A stretch of DNA of 64,000 nucleotides from Streptomyces roseirectus (GTDB taxonomy: Bacteria > Actinomycetota > Actinomycetes > Streptomycetales > Streptomycetaceae): contig NZ_CP060828.1 in assembly GCF_014489635.1 (NCBI RefSeq), forward strand, positions 5,636,501-5,700,500, in the 5' to 3' direction. This document shows positions 44,004 to 52,038 of this stretch, piece after piece (positions within the stretch are counted from its first letter, which is position 1; the number at the start of each line of letters is the position of its first letter). The translations under genes were made by a program, and so were the position numbers. The notes beneath the pieces were generated by a model. It saw only the letters and a program-made list of their open reading frames with translations, searched no databases and was not told where the DNA came from.

Positions 44004-44500
44004 TCATGAGAACAGCGCCGGGGTCACCAGGGCGATACGGACGATGCCGGGCTCAGGCGGAGGGGCGTCGTAGACGTAGGTGACGGTCAGGGGCGGGCGG
44101 GAGTCCGTGCCCTCGATCCGGGTCGTGCAGAGCTTCATCCCGCCGGTGGCACTGCGGGCTTGGCGGCCGAGCGCCGGGTTCTTCTCCAACTCCGCCCTCA
44201 GCGCCTGTGTCACATTCCCGGCCGGGCGCCCGCCGTCTGGCACGCACTCCCCCAAGCTCTCGACTTCGCTCGACCAGGGGGCACCCCCGTCGCGGGCGCT
44301 CCGGCGCCTTGCGATCTGGGGGTACCCCCTGCTCGTCAGAGCTTGGGGGAGCATCAGACGACGCGCGCTGATCCGACCGGGGATGTGACACAGGCTCTCA
44401 GCGCCTCGACGGCTTCGAGCGCGCCCGCCCCGATGGCCTCGCAGCGGGAAAGCGCCTCGTGCGTGATCTCGGCGATGGTCGGTCGCGACGCGTCGGTCAC
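44004..44500 (-). pseudogene. small toxin-like gene split by a MITE
   Basis: From a GTG at 44500 overlapping the DUF6247-like stop (GTGA), the frame reads TDASRPTIAEITHEALSRCE and on to EAVEALR, then enters a 191-bp element (44204-44394). After it the frame resumes as ALRAELEKNPALGRQAR and continues through TGGMKLCTTRIEGT to YVYDAPPPEPGIVRIALVTP. Removing the element and one 9-bp target copy rejoins the protein exactly at EALR-AELEKNP, about 100 residues. The C-terminal strand pattern resembles small RelE-like toxins, but family assignment is tentative. Confidence 0.75.
44204..44394. mobile_element. 191-bp MITE with 22-bp terminal inverted repeats
   Basis: Ends CCTGTGTCACATTCCCGG... and its inverse match at 20 of 22 positions (44204-44225 and 44373-44394). 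Flanks CCCTCAGCG (44195-44203) and CTCTCAGCG (44395-44403) are a 9-bp target duplication with one mismatch. Inside, CTCCCCCAAGCTCT (44247-44260) is perfectly inverted as AGAGCTTGGGGGAG (44338-44351), a core I recognise as widespread in Streptomyces intergenic repeats. It carries no gene, so it must be moved by a transposase in trans. Confidence 0.85.
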
Positions 44501-44781
44501 TCCGCCGTCCTCCGAGCCTCCTGGATCTCCGCGACCGCCGCACCGACGGCCGCGTCGAACGCCGGGTCCTGCCGGGCGGCGATCCGTCCTCGGAACTCTT
44601 CCACCAGGCGGACGATGCCGGTGAGGTCGGCCGGGTCGGCGTGGTTGATCTCGCGAGCCAGTTCGGCCTCGAAGTCGTCGGCGTCGCCGGGGAAGCCGTA
44701 GCCCATGGTGAGCGCGGCACGGAGTTCGCCGATGGTGCGCAGGGGAGGGACCGATGGCGTGTCGATGGGGTGGGCGGTCAT
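44497..44781 (-). CDS. DUF6247-like small protein, probable partner of the split gene
   Basis: A 94-residue acidic helical protein (LRTIGELRAALTMGYGFPGD, ADPADLTGIVRLVEEFRGRI). I believe it belongs to the streptomycete DUF6247 group, small proteins that occur beside toxin-like genes. A GGAAGG site precedes the ATG, and a CGTTC-AC-GAACG palindrome lies 22 bases upstream. Its stop overlaps the start of the MITE-split gene, the usual antitoxin-toxin arrangement. Function is inferred from context only. Confidence 0.65.
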   Translation of the reverse strand: MTAHPIDTPSVPPLRTIGELRAALTMGYGFPGDADDFEAELAREINHADPADLTGIVRLVEEFRGRIAARQDPAFDAAVGAAVAEIQEARRTAE

Positions 44782-44803
44782 GGCGGCGGGCCTTCCTTCC
44801 GTC

Positions 44804-44815
44804 CGTTCACGAACG
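44804..44815. promoter_or_regulatory. palindrome upstream of the DUF6247-like gene
   Basis: CGTTC-AC-GAACG is a perfect 5-2-5 inverted repeat 22 bases before the start codon, a suitable position for autorepression by the small protein pair. Confidence 0.35.
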
Positions 44816-44862
44816 AACCCTGTCCTTCCCTGGATGGAACGTAACGCTACCGCGCCGCAAGG

Positions 44863-45534
44863 TCACGTCGTCCGCCGATGCCGCGCCTTCGGACCCCGGC
44901 TCCGCACCCGCACCATCACGAACAGCACCAGCCCGACCGCCGCGAGCCCCACGACCACCTTCGACAGCACGCCCACGTACGCCTCGACGAGTTCCCACTG
45001 ATCCCCGAGCCAGTAGCCGGCCATGATCAGGACGGAGTTCCAGATGAGGGAGCCGAGGGTGGTGAGGGCGATGAACGTGGGGAGGCGCATGCGTTCGACG
45101 CCGGCGGGGACGGAGATGAGGCTGCGGAAGACGGGGAGCATGCGGCCGAGGAAGATGGCTTTGGTGCCGTGCCGGGCGAACCATTCCTCCGTGCGGACGA
45201 GGTCCGCCGGCTTCACCAACGGGAGCTTGGCCCAGATCGCGTGGACGCGGTCCCGTCCGACCAGCATGCCGATCCAGTAGAGGACGACCGCCCCGACCGT
45301 CGCCCCGAGGGTCGTCCAGAAGAGGGCCGAGTACAGGCTGAGCACACCCTGCCCCGCCGCGAACCCGGTCAGCGGGAGGATGACCTCGCTCGGGATCGGG
45401 GGAAAGAGGTTCTCCAGGGCGATCGCCAGCCCGGCGCCGGGCCCTCCGATGGTCTCGATCAGGTTGGTGACCCACCCGGTGATCCCGTCTTCCGAGGGTT
45501 CTTTGGGCTGGGCGGCGAGATACAGGGCGGTCAT
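44863..45534 (-). CDS. DedA-family (VTT) membrane protein
   Basis: A 223-residue protein with about five hydrophobic segments. The blocks ENLFPPIPSEVILPLTGFAAG and FLGRMLPVFRSLISVPAGVERM, with the conserved Glu and Arg residues, identify DedA. Family members act in lipid-carrier (undecaprenyl phosphate or phospholipid) flipping and envelope homeostasis. I start at the ATG at 45534 because upstream in-frame sequence lacks membrane character; no clear ribosome-binding site precedes it, so a leaderless transcript is possible. Divergent from the next gene. Confidence 0.9.
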   Translation of the reverse strand: MTALYLAAQPKEPSEDGITGWVTNLIETIGGPGAGLAIALENLFPPIPSEVILPLTGFAAGQGVLSLYSALFWTTLGATVGAVVLYWIGMLVGRDRVHAIWAKLPLVKPADLVRTEEWFARHGTKAIFLGRMLPVFRSLISVPAGVERMRLPTFIALTTLGSLIWNSVLIMAGYWLGDQWELVEAYVGVLSKVVVGLAAVGLVLFVMVRVRSRGPKARHRRTT

Positions 45535-45604
45535 AAGGTAAAGGTAATGCAAAGTGCCCGCCGGAAACGAACGCGGTAAACGGCCGCGGGAAAGGAGCCC
45601 GGCG

Positions 45605-46072
45605 ATGGAACGGACGAGGACCCACGAGGAGCTGATCCTCGTGGAACGCCGCCTGTTCGGCCTGATGGACGTCGACACGGACACCTGGCCCGAGGGCCGA
45701 CACCCGCAGGACGAACCGGTGACGATCCACCCCGGCCGGATCGACTTCGTGAGCTGCGCCCCCGACCACCGGGCCCTCGTCCGCCTGGAGTCCTGGCCGA
45801 CAGAACCGGCGGAGCCGGAGGCGCAGGGCGACGACGACGAGATCGAACTCCCGTCGGGACACGTCCAGTTGTGGACGCTGACGATGGGCCCCGGCGAGGG
45901 GATCTTCGAGGTCGGCCCACCCGGCCGCTACGCCCTGCGCACGACGACCGAGGGCTGCGAGACGGCCCTCGAACTCGCCATGACGGGCCGCCCGGTACCC
46001 GACGGCACCGAGCGGTACGTCATACGCTTCTGGCCACTGACGCCCGGCGATCAGTCGACGATGCGGACGTAG
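45605..46072 (+). CDS. hypothetical protein
   Basis: A 155-residue acidic soluble protein rich in strands (RIDFVSCAPDHRALVRLESW, QLWTLTMGPGEGIFEVGPPGR). An AAAGGAG site eight bases upstream supports the ATG at 45605 over an earlier one. The strand-turn pattern suggests a small beta-barrel or immunity-like fold. Its last 22 bases overlap the 3' end of the convergent nuclease gene. No family recognised. An immunity role against the secreted nuclease is conceivable but has no sequence support. Confidence 0.65.
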   Translation: MERTRTHEELILVERRLFGLMDVDTDTWPEGRHPQDEPVTIHPGRIDFVSCAPDHRALVRLESWPTEPAEPEAQGDDDEIELPSGHVQLWTLTMGPGEGIFEVGPPGRYALRTTTEGCETALELAMTGRPVPDGTERYVIRFWPLTPGDQSTMRT

Positions 46073-47436
46073 AACCGGTCCCCGTCGAGAATCCGGTCCC
46101 GCCCGTACCAGGCCCCCAGCCGGCTCCCCGCCTCCTGGTTGTCACTGAACAGCACGGGCCGCACCGAGAACTGCCCGTACGGCACCCCGGGTTGGTACAG
46201 ATGCCGCGCCGCGCCCTCGTACGTCGCCGAGAACGGATACTCGTCACAGTCCTGACTCAGCTCGGGATACCCCGGCCACCGCGCCTGGCAGACGGGGACG
46301 GCGAACCGCTCCCGGTTCGCGTCCCGCCGCGCGGTGTCGTGGTACAGCCGCCGCAGCGGATCGGCGGCCGAGGCCCCCGGAACGCGCTTGCCGTCGACAC
46401 GGGGGTACGTCGACTCGGGGTGATCCTGCGCGTCCCGGATGTGCCACGCGCTCTCGTTGACCTCGGAGTCCTTCGTGCTGTAGCTCAGCCACGGCGTCAC
46501 CCGGTCGAAGATCGACCCCTCCTTCTTCGGCAGGTACCACGCGGAGTCGAAGCGGACGCTGGTGACGGGCCCGTCCGCGCTCTTGTTCCCGCCGTCGGCC
46601 CGGAAGTCGTACTCGAACGAGAACGTCCCCGTCTTGACCTGCTCACCCCTGGACGCGTCCGCCGGATCCGCCCACGAGTGGAACAGCAACGACCCCTCGG
46701 AGTCGGCCTCCCACTGCGGTACGAGTTTCGTCACCTGGTCGAACCCGCCGGAGACACACGCGTCCGACGTCGACCCCGCGCAGTCCGCCTCGATCTTCAG
46801 GCTCCCCGCGTCGCTGGTGCCCCACGAGCTGATCTCGTCGACGTACACCTTCCAGTCGACGTCCCGCAGCCCGTCGTAGGCGTACCCCATGTGGGTGATA
46901 CGCCCGCTGAACGCGCCGGCGGGGACGCAGAAGATGGTCCAGCAGCGGAACTGTTCCGCCGTGAGGACCGTGATCTGGCAGTACGAGAAGTGGTTCTTGA
47001 TCCACCCCTCCGCCCGCCACGACAGATCACTGTTCTCCCGGCACTCCTCCGGCGTGATGTCGTCCTCCTGCAAGGTGCTGACCTCACCGGCCGCCAACTC
47101 CTCACTGGCGGTCCCGTATTCGGCCCCGCTCTTGACGGCCAGCGCGTGCGCCTCGTCCGCGTCCGTCACGGCCGCTTCCCGGTCGGGCGGCGCGGTGGTC
47201 GCCAACTGGTCGGCCCTGACTTTCTTGTCCCGGTCGGCTGGATCGGCCTTCAACGCCCCCGCCACGGACCCATCGGCACTCAGCCCCTCGTCCCCGGGCA
47301 ACGCCCGCACAACATTGACGAGCCTCCCCTCACCGTTGTTGTCGACCGCCACGGCATTCGCCGGAGCAATCGAGGCCGCCACCAACGCGACCAGCCCCAC
47401 GACCATCCCTGCACGCCATCTCCCTGTCATGCCCAT
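46051..47436 (-). CDS. secreted protein with C-terminal NucA/NucB deoxyribonuclease domain
   Basis: A 461-residue exported protein: Sec signal peptide (about residues 1-30, ending near APANAVA), a long Cys-containing middle region (SYCQITVLTAEQFRCWTIFC), and a C-terminal domain with LSQDCDEYPFSATYEGAARH, the CDEYPF motif of NucA/NucB DNases. The start at 47436 is placed after a GAGG site. Likely an extracellular nuclease for DNA scavenging or competition. The convergent small gene overlaps its 3' end by 22 bases. Confidence 0.8.
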   Translation of the reverse strand: MGMTGRWRAGMVVGLVALVAASIAPANAVAVDNNGEGRLVNVVRALPGDEGLSADGSVAGALKADPADRDKKVRADQLATTAPPDREAAVTDADEAHALAVKSGAEYGTASEELAAGEVSTLQEDDITPEECRENSDLSWRAEGWIKNHFSYCQITVLTAEQFRCWTIFCVPAGAFSGRITHMGYAYDGLRDVDWKVYVDEISSWGTSDAGSLKIEADCAGSTSDACVSGGFDQVTKLVPQWEADSEGSLLFHSWADPADASRGEQVKTGTFSFEYDFRADGGNKSADGPVTSVRFDSAWYLPKKEGSIFDRVTPWLSYSTKDSEVNESAWHIRDAQDHPESTYPRVDGKRVPGASAADPLRRLYHDTARRDANRERFAVPVCQARWPGYPELSQDCDEYPFSATYEGAARHLYQPGVPYGQFSVRPVLFSDNQEAGSRLGAWYGRDRILDGDRFYVRIVD

Positions 47437-47752
47437 GCCATCCTCACATCGCATTTTTCCACCGGCAACGCCTCAAACATGGGCGCGCCTCAAGGACGGG
47501 TCAAGGGGCGTCGGGCAAGCGTGGGTACCATCCCGGCCGAACTTGCCACACCGGTGAACTCCCAGCTGAGCGCCGGTTGTTCGACTCCCCGTACGACCCC
47601 GGCACGCATGGCGAAGCCTTGCCAACCTGGCCGAGAAACGGGGGTTGACAAGGCTTGGCTGTGAGGGGGCTGTGAAAGGGAGTTTACGGAAGCGGAAGGT
47701 TCCGCTGCTCCTGATCTGAGGTGTCGCCTTCATGCTGGACGTGGGAGGACCC

Positions 47753-48352
47753 ATGACTCAGCAGACCCTGTACCGGCGGCTGCGCGCCATGCGTGACCAC
47801 TTCACTCCGCCGCCCGGCTTTGCCTGGCCCGAGATCAGTGACGGGAAGATCGTCATGATGCTGAGCCCGCGGCCGCGCCACCAGCTGACCGCGATGCGGG
47901 TGCGGAGGCAACTGGACGCCCAGCTCTCCGAAGGGCTGGCCGTGTTCGAGGCGACAGACACCGACGACGAGTCCCTCGGCACCTTGCGCATCCCGGATCT
48001 CCACGTCTGCACGGACGAGGCCATGGAGACCGACGGTCCCCTCGACCCCCGCGAGATCGCCCTCGCGATCGAGATCGTCTCCCCCTCGAACCCGGAGAAC
48101 GACTACCGGGAGAAGTCCCGCGACTACCCCGCCATGGGCATCCCCCACTACCTGATCCTCGACCCCCGCGACGGGACCTGGACCTACCAGTGGGGCATTG
48201 TCCGGGCCGAAGGGCGTCCGGGCTACGACAACCGGCTGCACATGCCGTACGGGGAACCGGTCACCGTGGTCACGGAGCTGGGCACCTGGAAGATCGAGAC
48301 CACGGAGCTGCCCCGCTACAGCCCGAAGGACATGGGGCTCGCCCCGGAGTAG
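47753..48352 (+). CDS. Uma2-family (DUF820) PD-(D/E)XK protein
   Basis: A 199-residue restriction-endonuclease-fold protein. The active-site order is visible: GKIVMMLSPRPRHQ, RIPDLHV (Asp), AIEIVSPSNPENDYREKSRDY (ExK), then the GIPHYLILDP strand. Uma2 proteins are abundant in streptomycetes and of uncertain function. GGGAGG five bases before the ATG at 47753. A decayed second Uma2 gene lies at 51399-51743. Confidence 0.85.
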   Translation: MTQQTLYRRLRAMRDHFTPPPGFAWPEISDGKIVMMLSPRPRHQLTAMRVRRQLDAQLSEGLAVFEATDTDDESLGTLRIPDLHVCTDEAMETDGPLDPREIALAIEIVSPSNPENDYREKSRDYPAMGIPHYLILDPRDGTWTYQWGIVRAEGRPGYDNRLHMPYGEPVTVVTELGTWKIETTELPRYSPKDMGLAPE

Positions 48353-48365
48353 CGGCGCCCGGCGG

Positions 48366-48812
48366 TCACCCCAGTCGCTTCGTGAACGTGAACTCCGTGA
48401 CGCCCGGCGGGTAGTCGGGGATCGCGCAGACCTCGTCGTAGCCCAACTTGCGGTAGAAGTCGGGGGCTTGGAAGTCCCAGGTCTCCAAGCGGACGGCCGT
48501 GCAGGCGTGTTGGGTGTGGGCGATGCGTTCCGCTTGGGTGAGGAGGCTCGTGCCGAGGCCGGTGCCGCGGTGGGCGGGGTCGACCCAGAGGAACGCCACG
48601 TGGAGCCAGTTCGCCCAGGTATGGCCGACGAGGCCGCCGCAGAGGGGGTTGCCGGGGGCGGTCGCCCAGATGTGTAACGGGGTCTCGTGGACGTCGTGCA
48701 GCGCCCGAAGCGCCGGAGACGCCTCCGTGTTCGCCGCACGCAGGCGCGAACGGAGCAGCGCGCGCCGGGCATTGTCCACTTCCGTCTCAAAGCTGAACAT
48801 GCGCCTCACCAT
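48366..48812 (-). CDS. GNAT-family N-acetyltransferase with a TTA codon
   Basis: A 148-residue acyl-CoA-dependent transferase. NWLHVAFLWVDPAHRGTGLGTSLL is the strand 4/acetyl-CoA loop (R-x-x-G-x-G), followed by ERIAHTQHACTAVRLETWDF and PDFYRKLGYDEV, the standard C-terminal GNAT motif. Codon 46 is TTA (48675-48677), so translation probably depends on the bldA tRNA and falls late in development. A start at an in-frame ATG four codons later is possible. Substrate unknown. Confidence 0.85.
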   Translation of the reverse strand: MVRRMFSFETEVDNARRALLRSRLRAANTEASPALRALHDVHETPLHIWATAPGNPLCGGLVGHTWANWLHVAFLWVDPAHRGTGLGTSLLTQAERIAHTQHACTAVRLETWDFQAPDFYRKLGYDEVCAIPDYPPGVTEFTFTKRLG

Positions 48813-49070
48813 AAACGCGTCCGCCGACCAGTTCTGTGAAACTGCTTCCGCTCCGTGCTCCCGGCCCTACTCTGTGAACAGCGCCGGCGGGGGGCCGGTG
48901 CCGATCAGGGGGCGAGACAGTCGGGTACGGCACTCGCGGTGGGGGTAGCAGTACGCGCACGGCGGCGGCCGTGCGGCACCCGCCACGGGCGTCGTACCCG
49001 CAGCCGTCGTTCTCGGACCTTTTTCTGGGGTATCCCCAGCTCCGCGAGGGGCGTTGGGGGAGGGGGTTTC

Positions 49071-49838
49071 GTGGTTCGCATCCGAGTTCTGGTCGTCGAC
49101 GACCACCGTATCTTCGCCGAGTCGCTGGCCGCGGCGCTCGCGGCCGAGCCGGACGTCGAGGTGTCCGCGGCCGGCAGTGGGCCCGCCGCGCTGCGCAGTC
49201 TGGAACGGGCCGCGGCGGAAGGACGCCGGTTCGATGTGCTCCTCGTCGACGCCGATCTCGGCGCCGTCGTCACGGGACTGCGGCCCGCGCCGTCCGTCCA
49301 CGAGGTCAGTGAGAACGGGCACGTGGACGGCATCTCCCTCGTCTCCGCCGTGCGGTCGTCCCAGGCGTACGTCCGGGTCGTCGTCCTCGCGGAGAAGGAC
49401 GATCCCCGGCGGGCTGCGCTGGCCCTCCAGGCGGGGGCGTCGGGGTGGGTCGCCAAGGACTGTTCGCTGTCCCGGCTGCTCACCGTCATCCGGGGGGTGC
49501 TGCGGGACGAGACGCATCTGCCGCCCGCGTTGCTTACCGGTGTGCTGCGGGAGTTGACGGCCGCGCGCAAGCATCGCACCGAGAGTGAGCGGTTGGTGGA
49601 GTCTCTGACTCCCCGTGAGCGTGAGGTTCTTCGGTGCATGGTCGCCGGGCTCGGGCGTAAGGCTGTTGCCGAGCGGTTGTTCCTGTCCCCGCACACGGTG
49701 CGGACCCATATGCAGAACGTGCTCGGGAAGTTGGGCGTGCACTCGACGCTGGCGGCGGTCGCGCTGGCGCGGCGGGCGGGGGTCGGGCCCGTCGATCTCG
49801 CCGGTGAAGTGGTGGAGCGGGGCGGGCAGTTGGCGTAA
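49071..49838 (+). CDS. LuxR/NarL-type response regulator
   Basis: A 255-residue regulator: receiver beginning VRIRVLVVDDHRIFAESLAA with a phosphoacceptor region DVLLVDADLG, and a C-terminal HTH starting SLTPREREVLRCMVAGLGRK with RTHMQNVLGKLGVHS. The receiver contains an insert (RPAPSVHEVSENGHVDGIS) between strands 3 and 4. Same subfamily as the TTA-containing regulator at 37263, but here the Asp is retained. GTG start after a G-rich site. No adjacent kinase. Confidence 0.88.
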   Translation: MVRIRVLVVDDHRIFAESLAAALAAEPDVEVSAAGSGPAALRSLERAAAEGRRFDVLLVDADLGAVVTGLRPAPSVHEVSENGHVDGISLVSAVRSSQAYVRVVVLAEKDDPRRAALALQAGASGWVAKDCSLSRLLTVIRGVLRDETHLPPALLTGVLRELTAARKHRTESERLVESLTPREREVLRCMVAGLGRKAVAERLFLSPHTVRTHMQNVLGKLGVHSTLAAVALARRAGVGPVDLAGEVVERGGQLA

Positions 49839-49861
49839 CGCCCAAGGGGGTGGGGGGAGTT

Positions 49862-49948
49862 GTGGCGGGGCGTGTGCGGGTGCGTTGTGGTTTCTCGCGC
49901 CCACGCGGCGGAGCCGCATATTAGACACAGCCCCGCGCCCCTAAAAGC
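49862..49948. repeat. dispersed streptomycete intergenic repeat
   Basis: The segment from GTGGCGGGGCGTGTGCGGG through CACGCGGCGGAGCCGCA to CAGCCCCGCGCCCCTAAAAG is one I recognise as a common, highly repeated intergenic sequence in Streptomyces. It contains the short hairpin GCGGC-GGA-GCCGC and lies between two convergent genes, where it may act in termination. Confidence 0.6.
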
Positions 49949-50011
49949 GCTCAGCTCGCCGACCCTGGTAAGCCCAGCCCGCCAGCCCGGCGTCAGCCGC
50001 CAACCCAGCCC

Positions 50012-50509
50012 TCAGCCCGGGATGTTGTCGAACGGGGCCGTCAACTGGCGTAGGAGGCCGGCCAGTTCTACTCGCTGGGACTGGGAGAGTTCCGCGAGGA
50101 TCGCGCGCTCTTGGGTGAGGAGGCCCGCGAGGGCCTGGTCGGCGCGGTCTCGGCCCTCCGGGGTGAGGCGGACGAGGACGCCGCGGCGGTCCGTGGGGTC
50201 GGGGAGGCGTTCGACGAGGCCCTTTTGGGTGAGGCGGTCGATGCGGTTGGTCATGGTGCCGGAGGTGACGAGGGTCTGGGTGAGGAGTTGGCCGGGGGAG
50301 AGCTGGTAGGGGGCGCCTGCCCGGCGCAGGGCCGTGAGGACGTCGAACTCCCACGGCTCAAGCTGATGCTCCGCGAAGGCGAGCCGGCGGGCCCGGTCTA
50401 GGTGGCGGGCCAGCCTGCTGACCCGGCTCAGTACCTCAAGTGGTTCCACGTCGAGGTCCGGGCGTTCCCGACGCCACGCCGCGACCAGCCGATCGACCTC
50501 GTCCTCCAT
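50012..50509 (-). CDS. tamR: TamR, MarR-family regulator of trans-aconitate methyltransferase
   Basis: A 165-residue MarR repressor: EFDVLTALRRAGAPYQLSPG, LVTSGTMTNRIDRLTQKGLVERL and the DRRGVLVRLTPEGR wing. It is divergent from a Tam methyltransferase gene, as in S. coelicolor, where TamR senses trans-aconitate and related acids and adjusts citrate-cycle genes (from memory). The ATG at 50509 is used; the frame extends upstream through the operator but lacks sense there. Overlapping dyads in the 88-base spacer are its likely binding sites. Confidence 0.88.
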   Translation of the reverse strand: MEDEVDRLVAAWRRERPDLDVEPLEVLSRVSRLARHLDRARRLAFAEHQLEPWEFDVLTALRRAGAPYQLSPGQLLTQTLVTSGTMTNRIDRLTQKGLVERLPDPTDRRGVLVRLTPEGRDRADQALAGLLTQERAILAELSQSQRVELAGLLRQLTAPFDNIPG

Positions 50510-50531
50510 GGCGATCAGTGTAGTGGTTGTG

Positions 50532-50575
50532 TCGACATGAAGTCTCTTGATGTCGAGTCTCTTGACGTCGAGAGA
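50532..50575. promoter_or_regulatory. TamR operators between tamR and tam
   Basis: TCTCTTGACGTCGAGAGA (50558-50575) is an 18-base dyad with one mismatch. AGTCTCTTGATGTCG and AGTCTCTTGACGTCG (50541-50555, 50556-50570) are adjacent 15-base direct copies, and TCGACAT/ATGTCGA (50532-50538, 50550-50556) forms a further inverted pair. Several overlapping sites for one MarR protein lie in the divergent promoter. Confidence 0.75.
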
Positions 50576-50597
50576 ATCAAAGGGGCAGGGTGAGAAC

Positions 50598-51383
50598 ATG
50601 ACCAGCCCCTCCTGGGACCCCGCCCAGTACCTCCGGCACGCCGGCCACCGCGCACGCCCCTTCACCGACCTCCTCGCCCGCGTCCCCGACCTCCCCGGCC
50701 CCCGCCCCCGCATCGCCGACCTCGGCTGCGGCCCCGGCAACGTCACCCGCCTCCTCACCGAACGCTGGCCCACCGCCCACGTCACCGGCTACGACAACTC
50801 ACCCCGGATGCTGGCCGACGCGCAGACGCACGCCGGCCCGAACCTCGACTTCGCCCACGCGGACCTCACGACCTGGACCCCGGACGAGCCGTACGACCTC
50901 CTCATCTCCAACGCGGCCCTCCAGTGGGTCCCCGGCCACCTGGACGCCCTCCCTGCCTGGCTCGACGCCCTCGCCCCCGGCGGGGTCCTCGCCTTCCAGG
51001 TCCCCGACAACACCGACGCCCCGCTCCACACCCTCATGCGCGACCTCGCCGCGAGCCCACGCTGGAAGTCCCGCCTCGCCGACGTCCTGCGTCCCCACGG
51101 CTCCGTCCACACCCCCGAGACCTACCTCGCGCGGCTCGGCGGCACGGCCGACGTCTGGCAGACCACCTACCTCCACGTCCTCCCTGGCGACGACCCCGTC
51201 CTCGACTGGGTCAAGGGCACCGGCCTGCGCCCCGCCCTCGACGCCCTCGCCGACGACCCCGAGGCCCGCGACACCTTCGTCCACGAATACCGCGACCTCC
51301 TCCGCACGGCCTACCCCCGCAGGCCCCACGGCACAGTCCTCCCGTTCCGCCGCCTGTTCGCGGTGGCGACGAAGGCGGCGTGA
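50598..51383 (+). CDS. tam: trans-aconitate 2-methyltransferase
   Basis: A 261-residue class I SAM methyltransferase. Motif I ADLGCGPGNVTRLLTERWP, motif II ADLTTWTPDEPYDLLISNAA, and WVPGHLDALPAWLDALAPGG are the Tam blocks; the N-terminal WDPAQYLRHAGHRARPFTDLL is specific to this family. It methylates trans-aconitate, removing an inhibitor of aconitase. A GCAGGGTGAG site precedes the ATG, and tamR is divergent. Confidence 0.92.
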   Translation: MTSPSWDPAQYLRHAGHRARPFTDLLARVPDLPGPRPRIADLGCGPGNVTRLLTERWPTAHVTGYDNSPRMLADAQTHAGPNLDFAHADLTTWTPDEPYDLLISNAALQWVPGHLDALPAWLDALAPGGVLAFQVPDNTDAPLHTLMRDLAASPRWKSRLADVLRPHGSVHTPETYLARLGGTADVWQTTYLHVLPGDDPVLDWVKGTGLRPALDALADDPEARDTFVHEYRDLLRTAYPRRPHGTVLPFRRLFAVATKAA

Positions 51384-51398
51384 CGGAGAGCAGGCGGC

Positions 51399-51743
51399 CT
51401 ACAGCCGGTCCAGCGCGTCCATGCTGATGTCGATCTCGATGTCGAAGGGCGCGGTGACCTTGATGTGCCCGTGGAAGGTTCCGGTCAGCCCGTAGGACCT
51501 GGTCACGGGGTCGAGTTCGTAGACGCGGACGACGGGGTGCGGATCGGTGTCGCTCATCTCCACCAGCCAGAAGTGCCGGATGCCCGCGGCGGCGTACTTG
51601 CGATGTCCGGCTTCGGGCCGTTACAGCTGTTCAGGACGACGGTCATCTCACGGCGAACCCGGCAGAGTGAACAGATCGTCCACCGTGTAACCCTCGGGCG
51701 GCGGCACAGGCCAACGCGTGCTGGAGACCGGCTCGGCAGTCAT
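51399..51743 (-). pseudogene. decayed Uma2-family gene
   Basis: The N-terminus MTAEPVSSTRWPVPPPEGYT (51743 inward, after a GGGAGGGATC site) is a typical Uma2 start and stops after about 32 residues. Another frame carries the C-terminus KYAAAGIRHFWLVEMSDTDP through GSYGL-type strands to APFDIEIDISMDALDRL and a TAG at 51399. The central catalytic region is deleted. The two ends are unmistakable, so this is a remnant of a gene like 47753-48352. Confidence 0.75.
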
Positions 51744-51786
51744 GGTGATCCCTCCCATGGACGGGATTCCGGGTCCGAGGCGACCG

Positions 51787-52038
51787 CTACGGGGTGCGGC
51801 CCAGGTGGGTTACGAGGATGTGGATCACCTCGTCGTCGATCACGTAGAGGACCCGGTAGTCGCCGACGCGCAGACGGCGGAGGTCGGGTGAACCGTATGC
51901 GTACGATCCGGTCGGCCGAGGATCATCGGCGAGCTTGTCGATGGTGTCCAGGAGCAGGGCGAGGCCGTTCGGGTCCTCTTCGAGGAAACGAGCTGCGGCG
52001 TTCAGGGCGTGCGGCTCGAAGACGATCTCGTAGGTCAC
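51787..52038 (-). CDS. RelE/ParE-family toxin
   Basis: An 83-residue protein: TYEIVFEPHALNAAARFLEE, DTIDKLADDPRPTGSYAYGS, LRRLRVGDYRVLYVIDDEVI and a late HILVTHLGRTP strand match RelE-type mRNA interferases; the conserved Arg in RVGDYRVLY is present. The GTG start overlaps the antitoxin stop (GTGA). It probably cleaves mRNA in the ribosome when the antitoxin is degraded. Confidence 0.88.
   Translation of the reverse strand: MTYEIVFEPHALNAAARFLEEDPNGLALLLDTIDKLADDPRPTGSYAYGSPDLRRLRVGDYRVLYVIDDEVIHILVTHLGRTP

Noticed and set aside
49534-49536. TTA trinucleotide in the LuxR regulator at 49071
   Set aside because: It is out of frame (the codons are CTT ACC), so it is not a bldA codon.
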